In this document: piece by piece, positions 1 through 9,249 of the stretch
How positions within the stretch are numbered: the first letter of the stretch is position 1
Layout: the number at the start of each line of letters is the position of its first letter
NCBI GenBank assembly: GCA_014378155.1
Contig: JACMOF010000199.1
Span: 1-17,462, forward strand
DNA length: 17,462 bases
DNA from: Caulobacter sp.
GTDB lineage: Bacteria > Pseudomonadota > Alphaproteobacteria > Caulobacterales > Caulobacteraceae
Direction: 5' to 3'
The notes under the pieces: generated by a model
What the model was told of the DNA's origin: nothing
The model's input: only the letters and a program-made list of their open reading frames with translations
Database searches by the model: none
Made by a program: the position numbers and the translations under genes

Positions 1-1
1 C

Positions 2-618
2 ACCATCCGGGTGAGCCGCCGCGAGCGCAGGCATCTGAACCTGTCGGTCCTTCCGGAACGCTATCTCAATGCGCCGGGCCTGTTGGGCATGGACTGGCTG
101 GGCGAGCGGGAGCTGACACTGGACGTGGCGGGCAAGCAACTGCACGTCGGGCCAGCCTGCCCAAGACCGATGAGCTCAGCGTCACGGCGCCCACAAAGCT
201 GCGTCGCGGCGGGTTGGCCTTGATCAAGGCCCTGGCCGCCGGGGTCCCGACCCTTGCCTTCCTGGACACAGGCTCCACCACCACGGTCGGCAACGGGGCT
301 TTGATGGACATCGCCATTCAGCGACGGGGCGTCACCAGCGCCTGGACCGAAACCCAACTGGTCAGTCTGACGGGACAAATGCCGGACGGTCGCTTGGCCG
401 CGCTCAAGCGTCTGAAGCTGGATCCGATCAGCCTGATCAACCTGCCCCTGGTCTTTGGCCCGGTTCATACCTTCGATTATTGGGGGACTTCCGACCGGCC
501 CGCCCTGCTGCTGGGCATGGACGTTTTGAGCATCTTCGAGACCGTTTTGCTCGACTATCGGCGGGGCGCTGTCCATTTTCAACTGTCGCGGTCATCGGTG
601 GACTCGGCCATGTCTTGA
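2..618 (+). pseudogene. Retropepsin-like aspartic protease, two domains, frameshifted, 5' end outside window
   Basis: The reading frame is open from base 2 and shows the end of one retropepsin-like domain (LLGMDWL at about 83-103, then a short strand and turn). A second full domain follows, with the catalytic LDTGS motif near 262-276 and the closing LLGMDVL motif near 511-531; it ends with TGA at 618. The two parts are in different frames. The first continues sensibly to the GGG at 149-151, and the second becomes sensible from GCC at 151. Restoring one G to that run would join them as a single protein, so a G was either lost or missed in sequencing. Two tandem domains of the gag-like aspartyl protease family (PF13650 type) are known in bacterial exported proteins. 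The start, any signal peptide and the first catalytic Asp lie outside the window. The product is confident at family level; the substrate is unknown. Confidence 0.7.
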
Positions 619-664
619 CCGGTCGCTCGCCGCTCTCCAATGGTTGTTTGAACGGAGTGCGTCG

Positions 665-2455
665 ATGAGTTTGCCGGCTAGGTTGAAGCGTGAACTGCGG
701 TTCCTGAAAGGGCTTACGCGGACCCTCAAGCGCGTGAAGTCCATCGCTCCCGACAGCGGCAACCTGATCTGCGATGACCTGGAAGCCGCCGTCGACAAGT
801 GGTCGGGCAGCCCGGCCATCACCTTTGAAGGCAAGACCGTCAACTACGGCGAACTGGACGCCATCGCCAACCGCTATGCCCACTGGGCCAAGGGCCAGGG
901 GATCACGCGCGGCGCCACCGTGGCGCTGTTCATGCCCAACCGGCTGGAATATCTGGCCATCTGGTATGGCCTGTCCAAGGTCGGGGTCGCCACCGCCCTG
1001 ATCAACAACCAGTTGACCGGGCCCGCCCTGGCCCACTGCCTGAACATCTCCCAGGCCCTGCACTGCATCGTCGACGCCGAGACCTCGCCCTGTTTCGAAC
1101 AGGCGAAGGGGGCGCTAGACCGCCACGTCCAGCAGTGGGTGATGGGACCGGCGCACGGCGACCAGCGCGACCTGGTCAACGCCCTGAAGAGCTGCAGCCA
1201 TCTACGCCCAGACCGCCTGACGGCGCGCAACGGCATCACCGCCAAGGACACAGCCCTCTACATCTTCACCAGCGGCACCACGGGTCTGCCCAAGGCCGCG
1301 CGCATCACCCACATGCGCGCTCAACTCTATATGCGCGGCTTCGCGGGCTCGACCGACGCCCGCGCCACCGACCGCATCTACGTCACCCTGCCGCTGTATC
1401 ACGCCACCGGCGGCCTCTGCGCCATGGGCGCGGCCCTGCTGAACGGCGGCAGCGTGCTGCTGCGCAAGAAGTTTTCAGCCAGCCAGTTCTGGGACGACTG
1501 CGTCAACGAGCGCTGCACGATGTTCGTCTATATCGGCGAGCTGTGCCGCTATCTGGCCAACCACCCCGAAAGCCCCAACGAGCGGGCCCACAAGATCCGG
1601 CTGATCTTCGGCAATGGCCTGCGCCCCGACGTCTGGGACACCATGCTCGACCGCTTCAAGGTGGGTGGCGTGCTGGAGTTCTATGGCGCGACCGAGGGCA
1701 ACGTCTCGTTGTTCAACTTCGACGGCCGGCGCGGGGCGATCGGCCGGATCCCGAAATATCTGCGCAGCAAGTTCAACATCCGCATCGTCAAGTTCGACGT
1801 CGAGACCGAGATGCCGGTGCGCGGCTCCGACGGCTGCTGCATCGAGGCGGCGCCCGGCGAGATCGGCGAGTGCATCGGCCACATCGCCAGCGACGCCCGC
1901 TCCAACTTCACCGGCTACGCCGACAAGGCCGCCACCGAGAAGAAGATCCTGCACGACGCCTTCCAGAAGGGCGACGCCTGGTTCCGCACCGGCGACCTGA
2001 TGTGCGGCGACAGCGACGGCTACCTCTATTTCATCGACCGGATCGGCGACACCTTCCGCTGGAAAGGCGAGAACGTCGCCACCAGCGAGGTCTCCGAGCG
2101 CCTGTCCGGCGTCGAGGGCGTCAAGGAGGTCAATGTCTATGGCGTGCCGGTCGGCGACCTGGACGGCAAGGCCGGCATGGCCGCCTTGGTGGTCGGGCCG
2201 GAGTTCGACATCAACGCCCTGGCCGACTATGTCGATCGCGAGATGCCGGCCTATGCCCGTCCGATCTTCGTGCGCCTGCAGCCCGAGATCGAGACCACCG
2301 GCACCTTCAAATATCGCAAAATGGACCTGGTCAAGGAGGGCTTCGATCCCGCCAACACCAAGGATCCGCTCTATTTCCGCGATCAGGCCAAGGGCTATGT
2401 GAAGCTGACCAAGACGGTCCACGCCAAGATTCTGGCGGGCGGTTACCGGCTGTAG
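665..2455 (+). CDS. Long-chain/very-long-chain acyl-CoA synthetase, FATP type
   Basis: This 596-residue ANL-superfamily enzyme should activate long-chain fatty acids to acyl-CoA via acyl-AMP. Visible motifs are the phosphate-binding loop YIFTSGTTGLPKAAR (about residues 199-213), YGATEGN (340-346), and RIGDTFRWKGENVATSEV near 459-476; the last is the signature of the FATP/very-long-chain subfamily rather than of FadD. The C-terminal TGTFKYRK segment (about 546-553) carries the adenylation lysine region. The ATG at 665 has GGAG seven bases upstream. An in-frame TTG at 644 adds only seven residues and has no better ribosome site. A lipoprotein esterase follows on the same strand after 69 bp. It lies just across from the sphingolipid operon, so it could supply acyl-CoA for that pathway, but general fatty-acid uptake is equally possible. 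Confidence 0.88.
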   Translation: MSLPARLKRELRFLKGLTRTLKRVKSIAPDSGNLICDDLEAAVDKWSGSPAITFEGKTVNYGELDAIANRYAHWAKGQGITRGATVALFMPNRLEYLAIWYGLSKVGVATALINNQLTGPALAHCLNISQALHCIVDAETSPCFEQAKGALDRHVQQWVMGPAHGDQRDLVNALKSCSHLRPDRLTARNGITAKDTALYIFTSGTTGLPKAARITHMRAQLYMRGFAGSTDARATDRIYVTLPLYHATGGLCAMGAALLNGGSVLLRKKFSASQFWDDCVNERCTMFVYIGELCRYLANHPESPNERAHKIRLIFGNGLRPDVWDTMLDRFKVGGVLEFYGATEGNVSLFNFDGRRGAIGRIPKYLRSKFNIRIVKFDVETEMPVRGSDGCCIEAAPGEIGECIGHIASDARSNFTGYADKAATEKKILHDAFQKGDAWFRTGDLMCGDSDGYLYFIDRIGDTFRWKGENVATSEVSERLSGVEGVKEVNVYGVPVGDLDGKAGMAALVVGPEFDINALADYVDREMPAYARPIFVRLQPEIETTGTFKYRKMDLVKEGFDPANTKDPLYFRDQAKGYVKLTKTVHAKILAGGYRL

Positions 2456-2524
2456 GCGTCCGGGCTCCGTGCAACGCCGTATCTTGAGCGGCGTGGGCAT
2501 GGGGCGCATGAGGTGGAGCGGGGC

Positions 2525-3391
2525 ATGGTCGGATCGATGACGCGGAGAGCCGGGCTGATCGCGCTGGCGGGGTCTATGGCCTCGGCCTGTTCGCCGCTGT
2601 CGCTGTTCGCCACCTTCACGCCCAAGGACGCCGCCAAGCTCAGCGAGCACGGCGCCGCCTATGGGACCCTGGAGCGGCAGGTGCTGGATGTCTATGCGCC
2701 CAAGCGCGAGACGACCCCGGCCCCGGTGGCGGTGTTCTTCTATGGCGGTTCCTGGGATTCCGGACGTCGGCAGGACTACGGCTGGGTGGGCCGGGCCCTG
2801 GCGGCCCAGGGCTTCCTGACAATCGTGCCTGACTATCGGCTCTATCCGGCCGTGCGCTATCCCAGCTTCATCGCGGACGGGGCCTTGGCCGTGCGCTGGG
2901 CCATCGAGCATGCCCGGGGGCTGGGCGGCGATCCGGACCGGCTCGTGCTGGTCGGCCATTCGGCCGGCGCCTATATCGCCGCCATGCTGGCGCTCGATGA
3001 CCGCTACCTGAAGACCGCCGGCGTCGATCCCAAGGCCGTGAAGGCGCTCGCTGGCCTGTCTGGTCCCTACGACTTTCTGCCGCTGGACGGGCCGATCACC
3101 CGGCAGACCTTCGGCGAGGCCCGCGACCTGCCCGCCACCCAGCCGGCGCGCTACGCCAAGGCCGGATCGCCGCCGGCCTTCCTGGCCACCGGCGACGCCG
3201 ACACCACCGTCAAACCGCGCAACACTGTGGCTTTGGCCGCCGGTCTTCGGGCCAAGGGCGTGGCGGTGGAGGAGCGTCACTATGCGGGGCTGAATCACGC
3301 CGACACGGTGCTGGCCCTCTCCAAGCCCTTGCGCGGCAAGGCGCCGGTGCTGGCGGAGATGGTGGGGTTTTTGAAAGCACGGGTGTCGTAA
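2525..3391 (+). CDS. Lipoprotein alpha/beta-hydrolase (esterase, BD-FAE/kynurenine-formamidase-like)
   Basis: A 288-residue serine hydrolase with a probable lipoprotein signal: TRR, then a hydrophobic stretch and the lipobox-like ASAC with Cys22, so it is probably anchored in the cell envelope. The fold-3 type oxyanion segment reads YGGSW (73-77; the usual HG is replaced by YG), the nucleophile elbow is GHSAG with Ser146, and the likely acid and base are Asp226 (GDADTTV) and His258 (LNHAD). Length and motif order fit small carboxylesterases of the BD-FAE family. ATG 2525 was chosen because AGGTGGAG lies six bases upstream; a GTG at 2513 is in frame but overlaps that site. The gene follows the acyl-CoA synthetase by 69 bp and may be cotranscribed with it. 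The substrate cannot be predicted. Ala at -3 of the lipobox is not ideal, so cleavage by signal peptidase I is an alternative. Confidence 0.82.
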   Translation: MVGSMTRRAGLIALAGSMASACSPLSLFATFTPKDAAKLSEHGAAYGTLERQVLDVYAPKRETTPAPVAVFFYGGSWDSGRRQDYGWVGRALAAQGFLTIVPDYRLYPAVRYPSFIADGALAVRWAIEHARGLGGDPDRLVLVGHSAGAYIAAMLALDDRYLKTAGVDPKAVKALAGLSGPYDFLPLDGPITRQTFGEARDLPATQPARYAKAGSPPAFLATGDADTTVKPRNTVALAAGLRAKGVAVEERHYAGLNHADTVLALSKPLRGKAPVLAEMVGFLKARVS

Positions 3392-3425
3392 AATTCCGCT
3401 CATCGCGGCGAATGCCGGGATGTGG

Positions 3426-3524
3426 ATTCACACTTGAAGTGCACCGCTCCTCAAACGTGAGGTGATCATAGGCTTGTCCCATCGCAACACCTCGGTCAGA
3501 GAGTGTTGCACTTCGTTTGTGAAC
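3426..3524 (-). mobile_element. IS30-family remnant, internally deleted (MITE-like)
   Basis: The two ends are imperfect inverted repeats: ATTCACACTTGAAGTGCACC on the + strand at 3426-3445 and GTTCACAAACGAAGTGCAAC on the - strand from 3524, sharing TTCACA and GAAGTGCA blocks. Reading leftwards from ATG at 3482 gives MGQAYDHLTFEERC, which matches the usual N-terminus of IS30-type transposases; the frame then runs straight into the opposite end. Nearly the whole transposase gene is missing. A perfect 7-bp dyad (GCAACAC at 3484-3490, GTGTTGC at 3503-3509) sits upstream of the ATG. The exact outer ends and a target duplication could not be fixed. Confidence 0.65.
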
Positions 3525-3571
3525 TCAGGGGACCCAGATTCAGCCGGAGCGGCTCGTGGGTTTCACCTGGG

Positions 3572-3589
3572 CCCCGGCCTTCGCCGGGG
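3572..3589. repeat. REP-like GC hairpin
   Basis: CCCCGGC, loop CTTC, GCCGGGG: a perfect 7-bp stem inside the phrase ACCTGGGCCCCGGC...GGGGAGACGG. This wording resembles dispersed extragenic palindromes seen in Caulobacter-type genomes. It lies between the convergent 3' ends of the esterase gene and spt and could help end transcription, but there is no T-run on either side. Only one copy is visible in the window. Confidence 0.45.
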
Positions 3590-3647
3590 AGACGGAAAAG
3601 GGGTGAGGGCCCGGCGCCGAGCTGCTGCCCCCCTGAACTCGAGAAAA

Positions 3648-4865
3648 CTAGGCCGAGACGCGCTTCAGCGGGCTCTCGATAAGGCCCATGGCCGTGCCGA
3701 CGTGCTTGAACACCGCCAGAACCTGGTCGATCTGCTCGTCGGTGTGGGCGGCGCTGACGCTGGTGCGCAGCAGCGGGCGGCTGTCCGGGGTGGCGGGCGG
3801 CAGGGCTAGGTTCAGATAGACCCCGCTCTGCAGCAAGGCGTTCCACATGCCGATCGCGCTTTCGACATTCGGCATGGTGATCGCCACGATCGGGCTGGAG
3901 GTCGGTCCGGTCATGTAGCCCAGGCCGCTCAAGCCGTCATACAGGCGGAGAGCGTTGGCCATCAGCTTGTGGCGCAGCTCGGGCTGTTCTTCCAGGCGGC
4001 GCAGGGCGGTGATCGTCGAGCTGACCACGGCCGGGGGCAACGAAGCGGTGAACATGTAGGGACGGCAGGTGACGCGCATGACGTCGAAGTCGTCCATGTC
4101 GGACACGCAAAATCCGCCGATGGCGCCCAGGCTCTTGGAGAAGGTGCCGACCACGAAATCGACGTCGTCTTCCACGCCGGCCAGTTCGGCCAGGCCGCGG
4201 CCGTGCTCGCCGAGCACGCCCATCGAGTGGGCCTCGTCGACCAGCAAATAGCCGCCCAGCTCGCGCTTCACGGCGGCGATTTCCTTGAGCGGCGCGATGT
4301 CGCCGATCATTGAATAGATGCCCTCGACCACGATCAGGCGCTCGCCGGGCACGTCCTTCATGCGGCGCAGGCGCTTGTACAGGTCTTCGGGGTCGTTGTG
4401 GCGGAAGCGGATGACCTCGGCATGGCCCAGGCGCGCGCCGTCATAGATCGAGGCGTGGCTGTCGGCGTCGAGGATCAGATGGTCGCCCCGGCCCACCAGG
4501 GTGGACAGCACGCCCAGATTGGCCTGGTAGCCGGTGGTGAACACCATGGCGTGCTTGCGCTTGTAGAACTTGGCCAGCGCCGTCTCGAGCTCGACATGGG
4601 CCTCGAAACTGCCGTTGGCGATGCGGGAACCGGTGGTGCCGGTGCCACGTTCCTGCACGGCCTTGACGGAAGATGCGATCGCCTCGGCGTCGAAGGTCAG
4701 GCCCAGATAGTTGTTCGTCCCCAGTAGAATGGTGCGTTTGCCGTTGATCACGCCCTCGGTGGGCGAGGTGACGGCGTCGAAGCGCACGCTGAAGGGATCG
4801 GCGCCCGCTAGCCGGATGGCGTTGTAGGCGTCGCGATATGCGATGTGCTTGTCGAAAAGCCCCAT
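3648..4865 (-). CDS. spt: Serine palmitoyltransferase (sphingolipid long-chain base synthesis)
   Basis: A 405-residue PLP-dependent alpha-oxoamine synthase that should condense L-serine with a fatty acyl thioester to give 3-ketosphinganine, the first step of sphingolipid synthesis in the cytoplasm. The PLP lysine is Lys244 in GTFSKSLGAIGGF. Asp210 and His213 lie in LLVDEAHSMGVLG, His137 in DADSHASIYDG stacks on the cofactor, and Arg367 in LLRTSVSAAH is placed to bind the carboxylate. Length and motifs also fit 2-amino-3-ketobutyrate-CoA ligase or 8-amino-7-oxononanoate synthase. The direct neighbourhood (dedicated ACP three bases upstream, ceramide reductase, acyl-ACP synthetase) decides for SPT, as in Caulobacter crescentus. 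It is the last gene of the leftward array. The stop TAG is at 3650-3648, with no clear terminator after it apart from the REP-like hairpin. Confidence 0.92.
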   Translation of the reverse strand: MGLFDKHIAYRDAYNAIRLAGADPFSVRFDAVTSPTEGVINGKRTILLGTNNYLGLTFDAEAIASSVKAVQERGTGTTGSRIANGSFEAHVELETALAKFYKRKHAMVFTTGYQANLGVLSTLVGRGDHLILDADSHASIYDGARLGHAEVIRFRHNDPEDLYKRLRRMKDVPGERLIVVEGIYSMIGDIAPLKEIAAVKRELGGYLLVDEAHSMGVLGEHGRGLAELAGVEDDVDFVVGTFSKSLGAIGGFCVSDMDDFDVMRVTCRPYMFTASLPPAVVSSTITALRRLEEQPELRHKLMANALRLYDGLSGLGYMTGPTSSPIVAITMPNVESAIGMWNALLQSGVYLNLALPPATPDSRPLLRTSVSAAHTDEQIDQVLAVFKHVGTAMGLIESPLKRVSA

Positions 4866-4868
4866 TTC

Positions 4869-5120
4869 TCAGGCCCTATTCCGAAGGTCTTTGATCAGGT
4901 CCGCCAAGTCTCCGGCCGTTTCGACCGAACCCAGGCGATCCAGAGGAATGGAGATGTCGAAGGTGTCTTCGAGCTCCATGATGATGTTCATCAAGGCCAA
5001 GGAATCGACGGCCAGATCGCGGCCGATATGGGTAACGTTCGTCACCTCGACCGAACGTCCGAGCACCTTGCCCGTCGCCAAGCCAATTTCACGCAAAGTG
5101 AGATCCGTAACTGCTTCCAT
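4869..5120 (-). CDS. acpR: Acyl carrier protein dedicated to sphingolipid synthesis
   Basis: A small acidic 83-residue carrier protein with the phosphopantetheine attachment serine at Ser40 in AVDSLALMN, followed by a typical helix II and the ELEDTFDISIPLD segment. Length and layout are those of a free-standing ACP, but it is clearly not the housekeeping AcpP. It is encoded three bases before spt. In C. crescentus the corresponding ACP is needed for ceramide formation and is thought to present the acyl chain, loaded by the acyl-ACP synthetase encoded two genes upstream in this operon, to SPT. A 59-bp gap separates it from the ceramide reductase gene, the only real break in the array. No strong ribosome site is seen before ATG 5120. 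Confidence 0.9.
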   Translation of the reverse strand: MEAVTDLTLREIGLATGKVLGRSVEVTNVTHIGRDLAVDSLALMNIIMELEDTFDISIPLDRLGSVETAGDLADLIKDLRNRA

Positions 5121-5153
5121 CGAACGCGCCGATATCCCCGACCAAAAACCTAC

Positions 5154-5183
5154 ATAACCGAATTGTAACAGCCGTCCTGTCAG
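5154..5183 (-). promoter_or_regulatory. Possible promoter for acp-spt
   Basis: In the AT-richer gap before acp, the - strand carries CTGACA (5183-5178), an 18-base spacer and GGTTAT (5159-5154), which would place a transcript start about 25-30 bases before the acp ATG. The match to a -35/-10 pair is weak. The case rests mainly on the gap itself and on the terminator-like hairpin just before it. Confidence 0.25.
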
Positions 5184-6166
5184 AAAATCGCCGTATTCGG
5201 CGACTTCTGAGCTTTTTTATCCTTCAACCAACCCTTGGAGCGATACCACCGCACGCTGTGCGCGAATCCCTCCGCCAGAGCGTAACGCACCGGGGGAAAG
5301 TCCGGAATCGGATCGTTGCTAGATAGGGCCCAATCCCCGTGAAGCAACTCCCGGGCCTTGCCGGGGGTGAAGATTGAGTCGCTCCCGGTGGCGATCGAGA
5401 CCCATTTTGAGAAATTCGCCAAAGACTTGATCACCCAGGCGGGAATACGGATCAATCGGGGCGACGTGCCGACCGCCTTGGAAGCGGTCTGCATGAGTTC
5501 GATCCAGCCATACCCGCCAAGACGGTCGTCGGACAAGCTGAGCAGGCCAGGACGCGGCAATTTGACCAGATGGGCGAAACGCGCGGCGGCGTCGTCGACA
5601 TGGATCCAGGCCATCCGCGCCGCGGGGTCGAGTACGGGCAGGAAGGCGCTTCGCGACGCCATTTCGAACAGCCTCAACGTCTCCATGTCGCTGGGGCCGT
5701 AGATGGCGGGCGGGCGGACGATGGTCAGGGCGTCGCCGAACGCCTCGCGCGCCGCGTCCTCGCCGCCGCGCTTGCTGCCGGCATAGTCCGACAGGTGAGG
5801 CTCGCGCGCCGCCAGGCTGGACACCAGGATCAGTCGCGCGCCGGCCGCCTTGGCCGCCCCCGCGACGCGCCGCGCGCCATCGACATTGGCCCGGTCGAAC
5901 GCCGCGCGGGAGGGGGCCTTGATCAGGCCGGCCACGTGGACAACGACCTTGGCCCCGTCGCACAGCGCCGCGAGGGCTGGCGCGTCGGCCAGGTCGCCGA
6001 TCACCAGCTGTGGTTCAAGGTCGGTCCAGGCGGGGTCGGCGATGTCGCGGCGGGCCAACACCCGCACGGTCCAGCCGTCGGCCGCCAGGGCGGTGACCAC
6101 GCGCCGGCCAAGAAAGCCCGTGGCGCCGGTGACGGCAACGAGCCCCCTGACGGGCGTAGGGTCCAT
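5180..6166 (-). CDS. cerR: NAD-dependent epimerase/dehydratase family ceramide reductase
   Basis: A 328-residue extended short-chain dehydrogenase. The N-terminal Rossmann loop is TGATGFLG (Gly14, Gly17, Gly20), and the catalytic pair is Tyr128 and Lys132 in DYAGSK, with Ser116/117 before it. In Caulobacter crescentus the orthologue next to spt is required for sphingolipid synthesis and reduces the keto group of the oxidised ceramide intermediate; I assign the same role from position and family. The gene starts three bases after the acyl-ACP synthetase stop (TGAAAG before the ATG is a modest ribosome site), so the two are probably coupled. Its C-terminus is lysine-rich and its last codons are richer in AT than the rest, overlapping a small hairpin. 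Other substrates cannot be excluded from sequence alone, but the context is strong. Confidence 0.88.
   Translation of the reverse strand: MDPTPVRGLVAVTGATGFLGRRVVTALAADGWTVRVLARRDIADPAWTDLEPQLVIGDLADAPALAALCDGAKVVVHVAGLIKAPSRAAFDRANVDGARRVAGAAKAAGARLILVSSLAAREPHLSDYAGSKRGGEDAAREAFGDALTIVRPPAIYGPSDMETLRLFEMASRSAFLPVLDPAARMAWIHVDDAAARFAHLVKLPRPGLLSLSDDRLGGYGWIELMQTASKAVGTSPRLIRIPAWVIKSLANFSKWVSIATGSDSIFTPGKARELLHGDWALSSNDPIPDFPPVRYALAEGFAHSVRWYRSKGWLKDKKAQKSPNTAIF
5184..5203 (-). terminator. Terminator-like hairpin overlapping the end of the ceramide reductase gene
   Basis: Read leftwards, TCGCCG, loop AATA, CGGCGA (5203-5188) forms a perfect 6-bp stem followed at once by TTTT (5187-5184, the last T's shared with the stem's flank) and then the stop codon TGA at 5182-5180. 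The stem is short, so it is more likely an attenuator or partial stop than a full terminator. Confidence 0.4.
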
Positions 6167-6169
6167 CTT

Positions 6170-7890
<1,721 letters not shown>

Positions 7891-7891
<1 letters not shown>

Positions 7892-9249
7892 CAGGGCACG
7901 CCTTTGGCGCCGTTTTTGTCATCGGCGCAAGTTTGTTCATCGCCCGGCGCGGCGGACATCCGGCCCAAGCTTTGCCGCAGAGTGAGGAACATGCCCAGCG
8001 CCATGGCGGCGGCAGCGGCCACCAACGCCGCCCCGGCCCCACTCAGGCCGAGGTTCTTGATCAGAGGCACGAGGGCCAGCAGATAGAGGGCGCAGACCAC
8101 CACGCGGACCCGCAAGGCGGCCCCCGCCTGGTTCAGCGAGACCAGCATCGGCTCCAGCGGCAGGGCTAGCAGGCCGATGGCGGCGGCGGGGACCTGCCAG
8201 GTCATGATCCCGGCGGCGGCGGCGAACGGCTTGCCCATCACCAGCGCCAGGAGAGGCTCGCCGAACAGGGCAGTGACCAGCAGCAGGGCCCCGGCCACCG
8301 CGCTGCCCATCAGCGCGATCTGGCCGGCCAGCCTGCGCATGGCCATCTCGCCGCCCGTGGCCCGCAACTTGGCCAGTTCAGGATAGAGCGCCGGCACCAG
8401 CAGCTTGGCGGGTTTGGCCATGCCGTCGGCCACCTGTCGGCCAACCCGCCACAGCGCCGCCTGGGCCGGGCCCAGCACCGCCCCGACCACCAGGGTGATC
8501 ACCTGGGTGAAGGCGGTGTCGAGGCTGCCGTTGAAATTGGTCGCCCAGGCAAAGCGCCAGGCGCCGGGCAGGCCCTCGCTGAGCGGTCCCCGGAAGGTGA
8601 ACCCGTCCAGCAGCTTGCGCCGCGCCAGGTCCCACCAGGCCACGCCAATCACATACAGGAACGAGGCCACCGTCCCCGCCGCCCAGGCGGCCAGGAACCC
8701 GCCGATCGGCGCGTGCAGCGCGAAGGCCACGGCGCAGCCGACCAGGCGCACCGCCGAACTGACCGCCTGCTCGGCGGCCAGGAAGCGGAAGCGGTCGAAC
8801 AGGCGCAGCAGGCCGACGGCGGTGGCCGAGGTCATCATGGCGATCGATAGGGCGTAGAGCGCGGCGGCCGGCGCCAGCTCGCGCGGCCAGCCCAGGGCTC
8901 CGCCCAGCAGCAACGCGCCGCTGGCGCCCAGACTCACGCCAACGGCGGCGCCGATCAAGTCGAGCAGCAGCGTGAACCGCAGGACTTGCTGGAAGCGGGA
9001 TCGATCACCTTGCAGCAACGGCCCGGTCCCGTACTGCAGCACGGTCTGCCAGGACTGGAACTTCGCGACGTCGCCCAGGAACTGGGCGAAGGCGTTGATC
9101 AGCACCAGCATGCCCAGTTGAACCGCGCCAAGGCCGCGCGCGGTCAGGGCGATATAGGCCAGTCCGACCAAGGCGTTGACGGTGCGTCCGCCGAGCAGGG
9201 TGCCGGCATTGGCCAGGACCCGCTTCAGAACACGAGAGTCCTGGGTCAT
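7891..9249 (-). CDS. MOP/Wzx-like lipid or polysaccharide flippase
   Basis: A 452-residue, very hydrophobic protein with roughly 12-14 predicted membrane segments spread over its whole length and a short polar tail. It resembles the polysaccharide-biosynthesis (Wzx/MurJ-like, MOP superfamily) transporters that move lipid-linked substrates across the inner membrane. Family assignment rests on the helix pattern, the early QFLGDVAKF segment and the overall length; no catalytic motif exists in such proteins. It overlaps the upstream transferase gene by four bases (ATGA) and the downstream acyl-ACP synthetase gene by one. Being locked between a head-group-type transferase and the ceramide genes, it may flip a modified sphingolipid or a sphingolipid-linked glycan. 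An unrelated O-antigen role is the main alternative. Confidence 0.75.

Noticed and set aside
644..664. TTG start giving seven extra residues to the FATP-type acyl-CoA synthetase
   Set aside because: The ATG at 665 has GGAG at proper spacing, while the TTG overlaps that site's upstream region and adds no family-like sequence.
1475..3403. A 642-codon open frame on the - strand opposite the acyl-CoA synthetase and esterase genes
   Set aside because: It is the mirror of two genes with clear catalytic motifs in high-GC DNA; its own translation is His/Gly/Arg-rich and has no domain.
3462..3809. Small + strand frame spanning the IS30 remnant and the REP-like hairpin
   Set aside because: It runs through repeats and then antisense to spt, with no ribosome site and no protein-like composition.
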